Shown here: positions 18,942-29,416 of the stretch, one piece after another | How the letters are laid out: each line of letters opens with the position of its first letter | How positions within the stretch are numbered: the first letter of the stretch is position 1 | Assembly: GCA_905182455.1 (NCBI GenBank) | Contig: CAJJBJ010000002.1 | Location: 806,001-870,000, forward strand | Direction: 5' to 3' | Length of the DNA: 64,000 nt | Source: an uncultured Planktomarina sp. | Lineage (GTDB): Bacteria > Pseudomonadota > Alphaproteobacteria > Rhodobacterales > Rhodobacteraceae | The notes under the pieces: model-generated | What the model was told of the DNA's origin: nothing | What the model saw: the letters and a program-made list of their open reading frames with translations, nothing else | The model's database searches: none | Translations under genes and position numbers: made by a program

Positions 18942-19349
18942 TTGACCAAGATGACAGACCCAGAATGGGAGGCGCTTTGTGATGGCTGCGGACGCTGTTG
19001 TCTGAACAAATTAGAAGACCCAGACACCGGTCATGTGGCACTGACCCGGGTGGCGTGCCGTCTGCTTGACAACGAAACCTGCCAGTGTTCACAATATGTT
19101 ATTCGCCAAGAATTTGTACCGGAATGCATCCGCATGACCTCCGACACGATTGCACAACATGCCTATTGGCTGCCAAACACGTGCGCCTATAAGCTTTTAC
19201 ATGAGGGTGAAAACATACCAGACTGGCATCCCCTGCTGACAGGCACCACGCAATCGGTGCATGATGCAGGAATCTCGGTGCAGGGCTGGACAATACCAGA
19301 ATTTGAAGTGCCCGAAGAAGAATGGGAAGACCACATAATTGAGGATTAA
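18942..19349 (+). CDS. YcgN/YkgJ cysteine-cluster protein (UPF0260)
   Basis: This small cytoplasmic protein has eight conserved cysteines: LCDGCGRCCLNKLED near the N-terminus, VACRLLDNETCQCSQY, PECIRM and LPNTCAYKLL. They probably bind a metal or Fe-S cluster; function is not established. The start is unclear. The frame is open upstream and encodes FWEKIPLTKMTDPEW, which matches the family's N-terminus, but it contains no ATG or GTG before a stop near 18900. Candidate starts are CTG near 18911, TTG 18942 (used here) and ATG 18951. A non-ATG start is likely. Confidence 0.8.
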   Translation: MTKMTDPEWEALCDGCGRCCLNKLEDPDTGHVALTRVACRLLDNETCQCSQYVIRQEFVPECIRMTSDTIAQHAYWLPNTCAYKLLHEGENIPDWHPLLTGTTQSVHDAGISVQGWTIPEFEVPEEEWEDHIIED

Positions 19350-19352
19350 CCG

Positions 19353-20402
19353 ATGAATTTTGCATCTGACAATACCGGCCCCGTGCATCCTAATGTCATG
19401 GCAGCCCTGATTGCCGCCAACACCGGCTACGCCCTGCCCTATGGCGGCGATGATCTCACCGCGCAGACGATCCAAAACATCCGTGACCTATTTGAAGCGC
19501 CTGACGCTGCCGTGTTTTTGGTATCTCTTGGGACTGCGGCCAATTCTCTGATCTTGGCCACGCTGTCACAGCCATGGGAAACGGTCTTTTGTCACACAGT
19601 AGCCCATATCCACGAAGATGAGTGCAACGCCCCAGAATTTTATTCTGGTGGCACCAAGCTCACATTGGTCCCCGGTCCAGAGGCGAAAATGACCGCTGAA
19701 AATTTGCGGCGTTCAATTTTGGCCGAAGAGACTCGTGGCGTGCACGGCCCGCAGCGTGGCCCGGTGTCACTCACCCAAGCCACAGAGCGTGGAACAATCT
19801 ATAGCCTAAAAGAGATCCAAGAAATTTCCGCCACCGCAAAAGAATTTGGTCTGCCGGTACATATGGATGGCGCCCGCTTTGCTAATGCCGTGCAATCTCT
19901 TGGATGCTCGGCAGCAGAAATGACTTGGAAGTCCGGCGTCGATGCGGTCACGTTTGGCGGCACGAAGAACGGGTTGATGGCCGTCGAAGCAGTCATATTT
20001 TTCAATCCAAAACACGCGTGGGAATTCGAATTACGGCGTAAGCGCGGCGCGCATCTCTTCTCCAAGCACCGTTTTCTGGCTGCCCAGATGCAATCCTATT
20101 TGGCCGGTGATCTTTGGCTTGATATGGCGAAGAAATCTAACGACGCCAGCGCAAGATTAGTTCAAGGCCTCAAGCAAATTCCAGAAGTTCAAATCGACTT
20201 TGAACCGCAAGCCAATATCATCTTTGCACAGTGGGCACGAGCGGCACATCAACGGCTACATGCCGCAGGCGCGCAATACTATGTGATGGCCGGTGATCAC
20301 ACCACCGGGCCCTCCGATGAACTGTTGCCGGCCCGTTTGGTGACCGATTGGTCTACCACACCAGAAAATGTCGACAAATTTTTAGATATTTTACGCGGTT
20401 AA
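19353..20402 (+). CDS. ltaE: Low-specificity L-threonine aldolase
   Basis: This PLP enzyme cleaves L-threonine or L-allo-threonine to glycine and acetaldehyde. The 349-residue protein has the family opening NFASDNTGPVHPNVMAAL, the active-site FVSLGTAANSL-type loop (FLVSLGTAANSLILATL), HMDGARFANAVQSLG and the PLP lysine in TFGGTKNGLMAVEAVIFF. Length is normal. It starts three bases after the upstream stop, so it is probably co-transcribed with the YcgN-like gene. Confidence 0.92.
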   Translation: MNFASDNTGPVHPNVMAALIAANTGYALPYGGDDLTAQTIQNIRDLFEAPDAAVFLVSLGTAANSLILATLSQPWETVFCHTVAHIHEDECNAPEFYSGGTKLTLVPGPEAKMTAENLRRSILAEETRGVHGPQRGPVSLTQATERGTIYSLKEIQEISATAKEFGLPVHMDGARFANAVQSLGCSAAEMTWKSGVDAVTFGGTKNGLMAVEAVIFFNPKHAWEFELRRKRGAHLFSKHRFLAAQMQSYLAGDLWLDMAKKSNDASARLVQGLKQIPEVQIDFEPQANIIFAQWARAAHQRLHAAGAQYYVMAGDHTTGPSDELLPARLVTDWSTTPENVDKFLDILRG

Positions 20403-20411
20403 ACAACGCAT

Positions 20412-20438
20412 ACTGGAGCCCTTCCTTAGGGCTCCAGT
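20412..20438. terminator. Bidirectional hairpin between convergent genes
   Basis: An 11-bp perfect stem, ACTGGAGCCCT at 20412-20422 with AGGGCTCCAGT at 20428-20438 and a 5-base loop, sits in the 50-base gap between the convergent threonine aldolase and isomerase genes. T-tracts on either side are poor. Confidence 0.65.
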
Positions 20439-20453
20439 GCTAGGCTTTCGACG

Positions 20454-21053
20454 TTAAAGAGCGCCTGACAATACCAAATCCAGATCACCAAGACGATCTT
20501 GTCCCCAAAGACGCTGATCCGTGTCTGTGATGTAAAACGGTGCCCCGAACACACCAGCAAAAATCGCGTCTTCGGTATTTTTCGCATATTGCTCTGCAGA
20601 ACCGATCATATCTTTATCGGCCAAGCTTGGATCAAACCCAGCAGCTTTCAAGCAATCAGCAATCACATCCGGCTGAGATATATCTTTCTCCTCCGCCCAG
20701 ACTGCGCGGGTAAAACCATGAGCCAAAGCGCCTAAATCTCCGTCACCATGACGCGCCGCAGATATAATCGCATAGGAGGACGGAGCCATATTCACGGGGA
20801 AAAATGACGGTTTAAAGTTCATTGGCATTTGCAGCTTTTTAGCCTCGCGCTGGAGTTCTTGGGCGCGCATTTCAATCCGGTTGATATGACGATCTTTTGG
20901 GGGCACGCCACCAGTGCGTCCAAATACCGTCATCAAATCCATGGGGCGATACTCAACTGTGGCACCGTGTTTTTGGACGACAGCTTCCATCCGGGTCCCT
21001 GCAAGATAGGTGAACGGAGAAATAGTTGCGAAAAAGTATGTAATATGGGCCAT
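20454..21053 (-). CDS. DsbA-fold 2-hydroxychromene-2-carboxylate isomerase-like protein
   Basis: The 199-residue protein is of the NahD/GST-kappa thioredoxin-fold class: AHITYFFATISPFTYLAG carries the catalytic serine near residue 12, then EYRPMDLMTVFGRTGG, and GVFGAPFYITDTDQRLWGQDRL with the cis-proline loop. NahD isomerises 2-hydroxychromene-2-carboxylate in naphthalene breakdown using glutathione. No other aromatic-degradation gene is here, so the true substrate is open. It is divergent from prs. Confidence 0.83.
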   Translation of the reverse strand: MAHITYFFATISPFTYLAGTRMEAVVQKHGATVEYRPMDLMTVFGRTGGVPPKDRHINRIEMRAQELQREAKKLQMPMNFKPSFFPVNMAPSSYAIISAARHGDGDLGALAHGFTRAVWAEEKDISQPDVIADCLKAAGFDPSLADKDMIGSAEQYAKNTEDAIFAGVFGAPFYITDTDQRLWGQDRLGDLDLVLSGAL

Positions 21054-21160
21054 GTTTGCTGCCTTTTTGATTATCTAACCTGTGACGACCAGTAACCGCA
21101 TGCTAAGCCATGTCAACATCACGCGACTCGGGATCGCACATCATGCTGGGGATAAGCGAC

Positions 21161-22180
21161 ATGGCTTCTATACACGGACCAAAACTGATTTCAGGCAATT
21201 CAAACCTCAAGTTGGCACGCTCAGTTGCGCGGCGGATGTCGCTGCATCGGGGTATGAACGTCGATTTGGTTGATGCCCGCGTTGAACGCTTTAATGACGG
21301 TGAAATCTTTGTAGAAGTTTATGAAAACGTGCGCGACGAAGATATGTTTATCATTCAGTCCACATCGCGTCCAGCCAATGACGCGCTGATGGAGCTACTG
21401 ATAATCGCCGATGCACTCAAACGCTCATCAGCCAGCCGAATCACCGCCGTGATCCCCTACTTCGGCTATGCCCGCCAAGATCGCCGCAGCAAAGCCCGAA
21501 CACCAATCACCGCAAAACTTGTTGCAAACATGCTTGAGAAAGCTGGAATTGAACGAGTCTTGACCCTTGATTTACACGCAACGCAGATCCAAGGCTTTTT
21601 CGACATCCCGGTCGACAACCTCTATGCTTCACCAATCTATGCGCTCGACGTCAAACACCACTTCAAAGATCAGATGGACAATCTCATGGTGGTCTCGCCG
21701 GATGTGGGCGGTGTGGCACGCGCTCGTGATCTGGCACAACGTATAGGCGCACCTTTATCCATCGTTGACAAACGTCGCGAAAAAGCCGGTGAAGTGGCCG
21801 AAATGACTGTGATCGGCAATGTTGAAGGCCGCACATGTTTGATTGTGGACGATATTGTAGACACAGCAGGAACCCTTTGCAAAGCTGCCGATGTCTTGAT
21901 GGAAAACGGTGCAAAAGAGGTGCATTCTTACATTACGCACGGTGTTCTATCTGGCCCAGCTGTCGAGCGAATTACCAAATCCGTGATGAAAAACCTGGTG
22001 ATCACGGACACAATTGAGGCGACAGAGGCCGTTAGTAAGGCCCCCAATATTCGGATTGTGCCCACGGCTCCAATGTTTGCTCAAGCGATTTTGAACACAT
22101 GGAACGGCACCTCTGTATCTTCGCTGTTTTCAACAGAATCCCTGTCGGCGATCTACGAAGGCATTTATGACTGTGAATAG
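21161..22180 (+). CDS. prs: Ribose-phosphate pyrophosphokinase
   Basis: Prs makes PRPP from ribose 5-phosphate and ATP, feeding purine, pyrimidine, histidine, tryptophan and NAD synthesis; several PRPP users (purEK, hisG) lie in this window. The 339-residue protein shows [40 protein letters not shown], the metal site [15 protein letters not shown] and the PRPP loop [19 protein letters not shown] chose the ATG at 21161 ([13 protein letters not shown]) after a GGGGAT stretch. The frame is open to 21110 and a start at 21143 is possible. Confidence 0.95.
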   Translation: MASIHGPKLISGNSNLKLARSVARRMSLHRGMNVDLVDARVERFNDGEIFVEVYENVRDEDMFIIQSTSRPANDALMELLIIADALKRSSASRITAVIPYFGYARQDRRSKARTPITAKLVANMLEKAGIERVLTLDLHATQIQGFFDIPVDNLYASPIYALDVKHHFKDQMDNLMVVSPDVGGVARARDLAQRIGAPLSIVDKRREKAGEVAEMTVIGNVEGRTCLIVDDIVDTAGTLCKAADVLMENGAKEVHSYITHGVLSGPAVERITKSVMKNLVITDTIEATEAVSKAPNIRIVPTAPMFAQAILNTWNGTSVSSLFSTESLSAIYEGIYDCE

Positions 22181-22552
22181 GATGGTGGAATCAATAAAGA
22201 TCCCATTATTCTGAATCTTCTAATTAACCTAATCTCTAACCAATTGGCTCTAAATCGCGCCACGCGGGTGTCAAACCATGTTCGAAAGGCCAATTCAAAG
22301 CCGGACGTAGTGATGTTTATATCCAAATTCCGCATCGAGAGCCCAACTTGCATGACCGGCGGGCTGACGTAGGCTTGGACGAATTTGATGGCACTGCCCG
22401 CTTCACGCGGGGCCGTTTAAGCCCACATGCCCCCCGTTATAAAAGTCAGAGAACATCTCATGGTGGCCTTGATCGAGGTCTTTACTATGTGCTGATAGTC
22501 GCTTCTTGGCAGGCAATTACAAAATAAAATTAACTGGTTAACATTTTTAAGC
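22181..22552. other. Long intergenic stretch between convergent prs and atpC
   Basis: There is no convincing gene in this 370-base stretch between two convergent transcripts. A 62-codon minus-strand reading (22353-22165) containing LSMRNLDINI faintly recalls the end of DUF1127 proteins but has no supporting start or context. It may be relic DNA. I see no T-rich terminator directly after prs. Confidence 0.35.
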
Positions 22553-22575
22553 AAAAAAGGGCCCCAAAGGGGCCC
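22553..22575 (-). terminator. Rho-independent terminator of the atp operon
   Basis: The stem GGGCCCC at 22559-22565 pairs with GGGGCCC at 22569-22575 around a 3-base loop, followed on the minus strand by TTTTTT. It lies 24 bases past the atpC stop. Confidence 0.9.
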
Positions 22576-22598
22576 AATTTTAAAACATAAAGTGTCGT

Positions 22599-23005
22599 TT
22601 ACGCCGCGCTGAGGCCCAATGCTGCAGCCAAAGCCATAACATCCGCATGGGTCTTGGTAGCCGCATCTTGAGTGGCTTCATTTGCGCCATCCAAAGCCAC
22701 TTTCGCGCCGACAACAATGCCGTCCATATCTTCCTGCGTAACGTCAGATTTCACCATGGCGCGTTCCGCAATAACAGTCACACCCTCTGGTGTAACCTCA
22801 GCAAAACCGCCTGTGACAACATATTCGCTCAGACCGTCCGGGGCCTTGACCGACAGGACGCCGGGCCGCAGAGTGGTCAAAATAGGCGCATGATTTAGCA
22901 TAGCTGTCATGTCCCCTTCTGACCCAGGAATCTGGACCTCAGTGGCAGCGAAGGAAGCAAGGCTCCGTTCTGGGCTTACCAGATCAAAGTTCATGGTATC
23001 TGCCA

Positions 23006-23006
<1 letters not shown>
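22599..23006 (-). CDS. atpC: ATP synthase F1 subunit epsilon
   Basis: Epsilon belongs to the central stalk and inhibits ATP hydrolysis. The 135-residue protein has the N-terminal beta-sandwich (FDLVSPERSLASFAATEVQI, GDMTAMLNHAPILTTLRPG, VTGGFAEVTPEGVTVIAERA) and a C-terminal helical part. It is last in the operon, its ATG overlapping the atpD stop by one base (TAATG). Confidence 0.94.
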
Positions 23007-25316
<2,310 letters not shown>

Positions 25317-25328
25317 GTGCCAGTATCC

Positions 25329-26864
25329 TTACGCGAAATCTGCGGCGAAATCGTCCAACGCAGCTTTGATTTTTGCTTCAGCATCACCTTTGATTTTTGG
25401 ATCTTCATCGGTGATCATCGCCAATACATCACTGGCCTTACCGCGAAGATGAGCCAAAAGGCCTGCCTCAAAACGGCTAACATCAGACACTTCAATTTTA
25501 TCCAAGTAGCCTTTGGTGCCTGCATAGATGACGCAAACAATTTCAGCGTTGGACAAAGGTGAATACTGTGGCTGTTTCATCAGCTCAGTCAAACGTGCAC
25601 CACGGTTCAGCAGTCTCTGAGTGGCAGCGTCCAGATCGGATCCGAACTGAGCAAAAGCTGCCATCTCACGATATTGAGCCAATTCCAGTTTCACTGGACC
25701 CGCAACAGATTTCATCGCGTTTGTTTGCGCAGATGAACCAACACGAGACACAGACAAACCAGTGTTCACCGCTGGACGGATACCTTGGTAGAACAATTCT
25801 GTTTCCAAGAAAATCTGACCATCTGTGATCGAGATCACGTTGGTTGGAATAAACGCAGAAACATCGCCGCCCTGAGTTTCAATGATTGGCAAAGCCGTCA
25901 AGGAACCAGAACCGTTTGCTTCGTTCAACTTCGAAGAGCGCTCCAACAGTCTAGAGTGAAGATAGAAAACGTCACCTGGGTAAGCTTCACGTCCTGGTGG
26001 GCGACGCAGCAACAATGACATCTGACGATAGGACACAGCTTGCTTTGACAAATCATCATAGATGATCAAAGCGTGCTTGCCGTTGTCGCGAAAGTATTCA
26101 GCCATAGACGTCGCAGCATAGGGCGCCAAGAACTGCATCGGTGCAGGATCAGAGGCGGTTGCCGCAACGACGATTGAATATTCCATCGCGCCAGACTCTT
26201 CCAATTTCTTAACCAACTGCGCCACTGTTGAGCGCTTCTGGCCGATGGCAACATAAACACAGTACAATTTGCCTGTGTCGTCTGTCGCTGCATCGTTGTA
26301 AGATTTTTGGTTCAAGATCGTATCAAGCGCCACAGCTGTTTTACCAGTTTGACGGTCACCAATGATCAATTCGCGCTGGCCACGGCCAATCGGGATCATC
26401 GCATCAACAGATTTCAAACCTGTCGCCATCGGCTCATGCACGGATTTGCGTGGAATGATACCTGGAGCTTTTACGTCAGCTTGGCTGCGCAGCTTGGTTT
26501 TGATTGGGCCTTTGCCATCCAAAGGATTGCCTAAGCCGTCAACAACACGTCCCAACAATTCTGGGCCAACAGGAACGTCCACAATTGAGTTGGTACGCTT
26601 AACTGTGTCGCCTTCTTTAATGTCACGGTCTGTGCCGAAGATAACAACACCAACGTTGTCAGCTTCCAAGTTCAGCGCCATCCCTTGGATGCCACCTGGG
26701 AACTCAACCATTTCACCTGCTTGAACATTGTCCAGACCGAATACGCGCGCGATACCATCCCCTACGGAAAGGACGCGGCCTACTTCGGCAACTTCAGCTT
26801 CTTGGCCAAAGTTCTTAATCTGGTCTTTTAGGATCGCAGAAATCTCTGCAGCTTCGATCGCCAT
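25329..26864 (-). CDS. atpA: ATP synthase F1 subunit alpha
   Basis: This is the regulatory nucleotide-binding partner of beta. The 511-residue protein has the N-terminal [19 protein letters not shown] barrel, the P-loop [16 protein letters not shown] near residue 170, [20 protein letters not shown] and the signature [17 protein letters not shown]. Length is normal. It starts one base after the atpH stop. Confidence 0.97.
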   Translation of the reverse strand: MAIEAAEISAILKDQIKNFGQEAEVAEVGRVLSVGDGIARVFGLDNVQAGEMVEFPGGIQGMALNLEADNVGVVIFGTDRDIKEGDTVKRTNSIVDVPVGPELLGRVVDGLGNPLDGKGPIKTKLRSQADVKAPGIIPRKSVHEPMATGLKSVDAMIPIGRGQRELIIGDRQTGKTAVALDTILNQKSYNDAATDDTGKLYCVYVAIGQKRSTVAQLVKKLEESGAMEYSIVVAATASDPAPMQFLAPYAATSMAEYFRDNGKHALIIYDDLSKQAVSYRQMSLLLRRPPGREAYPGDVFYLHSRLLERSSKLNEANGSGSLTALPIIETQGGDVSAFIPTNVISITDGQIFLETELFYQGIRPAVNTGLSVSRVGSSAQTNAMKSVAGPVKLELAQYREMAAFAQFGSDLDAATQRLLNRGARLTELMKQPQYSPLSNAEIVCVIYAGTKGYLDKIEVSDVSRFEAGLLAHLRGKASDVLAMITDEDPKIKGDAEAKIKAALDDFAADFA

Positions 26865-26865
26865 T

Positions 26866-27426
26866 TTATCCGACCTCTTTCATTTTGTTCTGAAGGGCAT
26901 TCAGCTTGGAGCGGATCGACGTATCAATCATCTTCGAGCCAACTTTAACGACAAGACCGCCGATGAGGCTTTCATCAACGGTCGCTTTAATTTTCACATC
27001 AAGACCCAATTGCGCCTTAAGTGTTTTGGCCAAACTGGCAGCCTGCGTTTTAGTCAACGCTTTGGCGGAAGCAACCTCAGCGGTCACCTCACCTTTTTCT
27101 TCTGCTATACGAGTCCGCAAAGCTGCCAACAAGCTAGGCAATACGAACAGACGGCGTTTAGACGCCATCAATGCGAGCGTATTTACCATGATTGGTTGCA
27201 GCTTCATTTTTTTAGCAACAGCCGAAATCGCCTGCCCCATTTCTGCGCGCGAATATACTGGCGATGAAACCAAGGTGCGCAAATCTGCACTCCCGATCAA
27301 TGCGCCGTCCAGCGCATCTACATCAGCCTCTAATGGCTTCAATTTCTTGTCTTCTTTGGCAAGCGAAAACACCGCTGTAGCGTAGCGGCTCGCAATACCA
27401 GACGAGATCGATGCTGGTTCGGACAA
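26866..27426 (-). CDS. atpH: ATP synthase F1 subunit delta
   Basis: Delta caps the alpha-beta hexamer and anchors the peripheral stalk. I place the start at a TTG (27426), giving [20 protein letters not shown], the N-terminus usual in this group, with AGAGGA six bases upstream; this makes a 186-residue protein. The frame is open to an ATG at 27492, which would add 22 residues without similarity. Visible parts include the N-terminal helical bundle with [14 protein letters not shown] and the C-terminal [20 protein letters not shown]. It heads the atpHAGDC operon. The Fo genes are not in this window. Confidence 0.9.
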   Translation of the reverse strand: MSEPASISSGIASRYATAVFSLAKEDKKLKPLEADVDALDGALIGSADLRTLVSSPVYSRAEMGQAISAVAKKMKLQPIMVNTLALMASKRRLFVLPSLLAALRTRIAEEKGEVTAEVASAKALTKTQAASLAKTLKAQLGLDVKIKATVDESLIGGLVVKVGSKMIDTSIRSKLNALQNKMKEVG

Positions 27427-27450
27427 AGACAATCCTCTCGATGCTGGCCC

Positions 27451-27470
27451 GTCTGACCGTAGCGTCAGAC
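27451..27470 (-). promoter_or_regulatory. Hairpin in the atpH leader
   Basis: A 7-bp perfect stem, GTCTGAC at 27451-27457 and GTCAGAC at 27464-27470 with a 6-base loop, lies 25 bases ahead of the proposed TTG start. It falls inside the coding sequence if the upstream ATG (27492) is used. It could influence translation of the operon; no function is known. Confidence 0.35.
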
Positions 27471-27602
27471 ACAGGCGTTGAATGGACGCCATTTATCTAT
27501 GGCGACAAAATCTCCCGCCGTTTAGCAGAGCATTTCCAATGCCGCAATGCTAATGACAGGCAAAATATGATAGAAAATCCGAAGAAATATGCAGTTTAAC
27601 TA

Positions 27603-27625
27603 GGGTGCGACCCTTTGTGTCGCCC
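27603..27625 (-). terminator. Weak hairpin between the methyltransferase and the atp operon
   Basis: GGG-T-GCGAC at 27603-27611 pairs with GTCGC-CC at 27619-27625. It lies about 33 bases past the methyltransferase stop on the minus strand, without a strong T-run. Confidence 0.35.
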
Positions 27626-27657
27626 AGGGCGGCTGAAAATTACCGAATCCGTCGCCA

Positions 27658-28419
27658 TCACGCATTCTCAGACCGCGCTGAAACCGGATCTGCGGCTTTG
27701 ATGCCCTCCAGAAGGCCCAAAGGTCGAGAAATGATCTGTCCCAAGCCCGGCCGACGGGGGCGAGGCACCTGTTTGCTCACCTCAAGAATCAACACACCGC
27801 CACCGCGCCAAGCCGGAATACTTTGCCCGATCCGCTCCAGCGGCCCAGCCAGACGCTGCCAAAAGCGCCCTGACCAGGGCGGTTGATACAGGGCAGTCAC
27901 ATGATGCTCGGGCAAAAATCCATGCCATTTAAGCCGTGATTCGAGCTGGCCTGCGGTATATGGGCGGGCAAAGGAAAACGGTGTGCCCTCGCGCCGTGAC
28001 CATAGGCTGGCCCTATTTGGGACAATAAAAATGGCACGTCCCGCAGGCTCTAACACCCGGTAGCATTCCTCCAGCACCGCCGCAGACTGCTCAGAAGTGT
28101 CTAAGCCGTGCAATACCAACAACTTATCCACCGACCCTGTCTCAACAGGCCAGCGGGTCTCCTCACAGAGCACGGAACAGTTGGGCAGGCCAGACGGCCA
28201 ATGCATGACGCCTTGCCGGGCGGGCATCAAAGCTGTGACCCGGCACGCATCGCTCAGAAACGGGCGGAGAAGAGGGGCTGCAAACCCATAGCCAACCACC
28301 GTCTGACGGTTAGCTTCGGGCCAAAGGCGCATGACTTGATCACGAATCGTATGCTGCACCGACCGGCCAAGAGCGGATCGATAGTAAAACGTCCGCAGCT
28401 CACGCACATCTAAATGCAT
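27658..28419 (-). CDS. Class I SAM-dependent methyltransferase
   Basis: The 253-residue protein resembles methyltransferase-11 type proteins found beside gloB in Rhodobacterales. It has VVGYGFAAPLLRPFL (a degenerate SAM motif I), the acidic stretch VETGSVDKLLVLHGLDTSE, and CYRVLEPAGRAIFIVPNRAS, the post-II motif. The C-terminus RRPGLGQIISRPLGLLEGIK is basic. The substrate is unknown. It is divergent from gloB across about 60 bases, suggesting a shared promoter region. Confidence 0.8.
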   Translation of the reverse strand: MHLDVRELRTFYYRSALGRSVQHTIRDQVMRLWPEANRQTVVGYGFAAPLLRPFLSDACRVTALMPARQGVMHWPSGLPNCSVLCEETRWPVETGSVDKLLVLHGLDTSEQSAAVLEECYRVLEPAGRAIFIVPNRASLWSRREGTPFSFARPYTAGQLESRLKWHGFLPEHHVTALYQPPWSGRFWQRLAGPLERIGQSIPAWRGGGVLILEVSKQVPRPRRPGLGQIISRPLGLLEGIKAADPVSARSENA

Positions 28420-28480
28420 TGCAGTTCAGCCCTCATGGATTACAATTGCCCTAACGCTACCAAATAGAAGTGAAAACACC

Positions 28481-29278
28481 ATGATAAATTCAACAATCGA
28501 TGTTCACACGATCGCTTGCCTCTCCGATAATTATGCCTATGTGATCCACAATCGAACAACCGGCACGGCGGCAGTGGTGGATATTCCGGAAGCAGGGCCA
28601 ATTGTCGCGAAGATTGCCGAGCTGAGCGTCCCCGTGACAGAGATATTTTTAACCCACCATCATTGGGACCACATCGACGGGTTGGACGACCTACAAAAGG
28701 CGCTTACCAACCAGTTGGGACAAAAGCCCAGCCGCGTCATTGGCGCTCAAGTTGATGCTCACCGCCTGCCCCCATTGGACGAGGCCGTGATACCGGGTCA
28801 AACCATCCAGCTCTGCGGCATTGACGGGCAAATTTTTGATGTCTCGGGCCACACGCTTGGGCACCTCGCCTTGCACATTCCGGCCATCAAGGCCGTATTC
28901 ACTGCCGACAGCTTGATGGCTATGGGCTGTGGACGTTTGTTCGAGGGCACGCCTGCGCAAATGTGGCAAAGCCTGTTAAAGCTGCGGGACTTGCCAGGCG
29001 ACACGCTTGTCTATTCCGGCCACGAATACACCGCCAGCAATATGGCCTTTGCTCAGTCTTTAGGCGAGGCTAATTTCGCCGTTGCCTCAAGAGCGGCACA
29101 AATCACCGAAGATCGCGCCACCGGCAAGGCCACTGTCCCCAGCTTGCTCGAATTAGAGCTGCAAACAAATCCATTTTTGCGCGCCGATGATCCGGCTCTG
29201 CAAACAGCCATGGGCCTGTCTGGCGAGGTTGCTTCAGATGTTTTTGCCAAAATCCGCGCTCTTAAAGACAAATTTTAA
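28481..29278 (+). CDS. gloB: Hydroxyacylglutathione hydrolase (glyoxalase II)
   Basis: GloB hydrolyses S-lactoylglutathione to lactate and glutathione in methylglyoxal detoxification. The 265-residue metallo-beta-lactamase-fold protein has the dinuclear metal motif LTHHHWDHIDG near residue 53, VSGHTLGHLALHI, FTADSLMAMGCGRLFEGT and the substrate-binding SGHEYTASNMAFA; the C-terminal NPFLRAD is typical. Length is normal. Confidence 0.93.
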   Translation: MINSTIDVHTIACLSDNYAYVIHNRTTGTAAVVDIPEAGPIVAKIAELSVPVTEIFLTHHHWDHIDGLDDLQKALTNQLGQKPSRVIGAQVDAHRLPPLDEAVIPGQTIQLCGIDGQIFDVSGHTLGHLALHIPAIKAVFTADSLMAMGCGRLFEGTPAQMWQSLLKLRDLPGDTLVYSGHEYTASNMAFAQSLGEANFAVASRAAQITEDRATGKATVPSLLELELQTNPFLRADDPALQTAMGLSGEVASDVFAKIRALKDKF

Positions 29279-29416
29279 CAAAACTTTGTCACAAATCTGA
29301 GATGTTTGGCATTTTGTAAGATAAATCGCCGATTGCCCCTTGAAGGTTGGCGCAGAAAGCCGAAGTCTATAAGGAATAGCGGTCAAACTGATCGCGCAAT
29401 ACTGTAGGAGCCTCGC

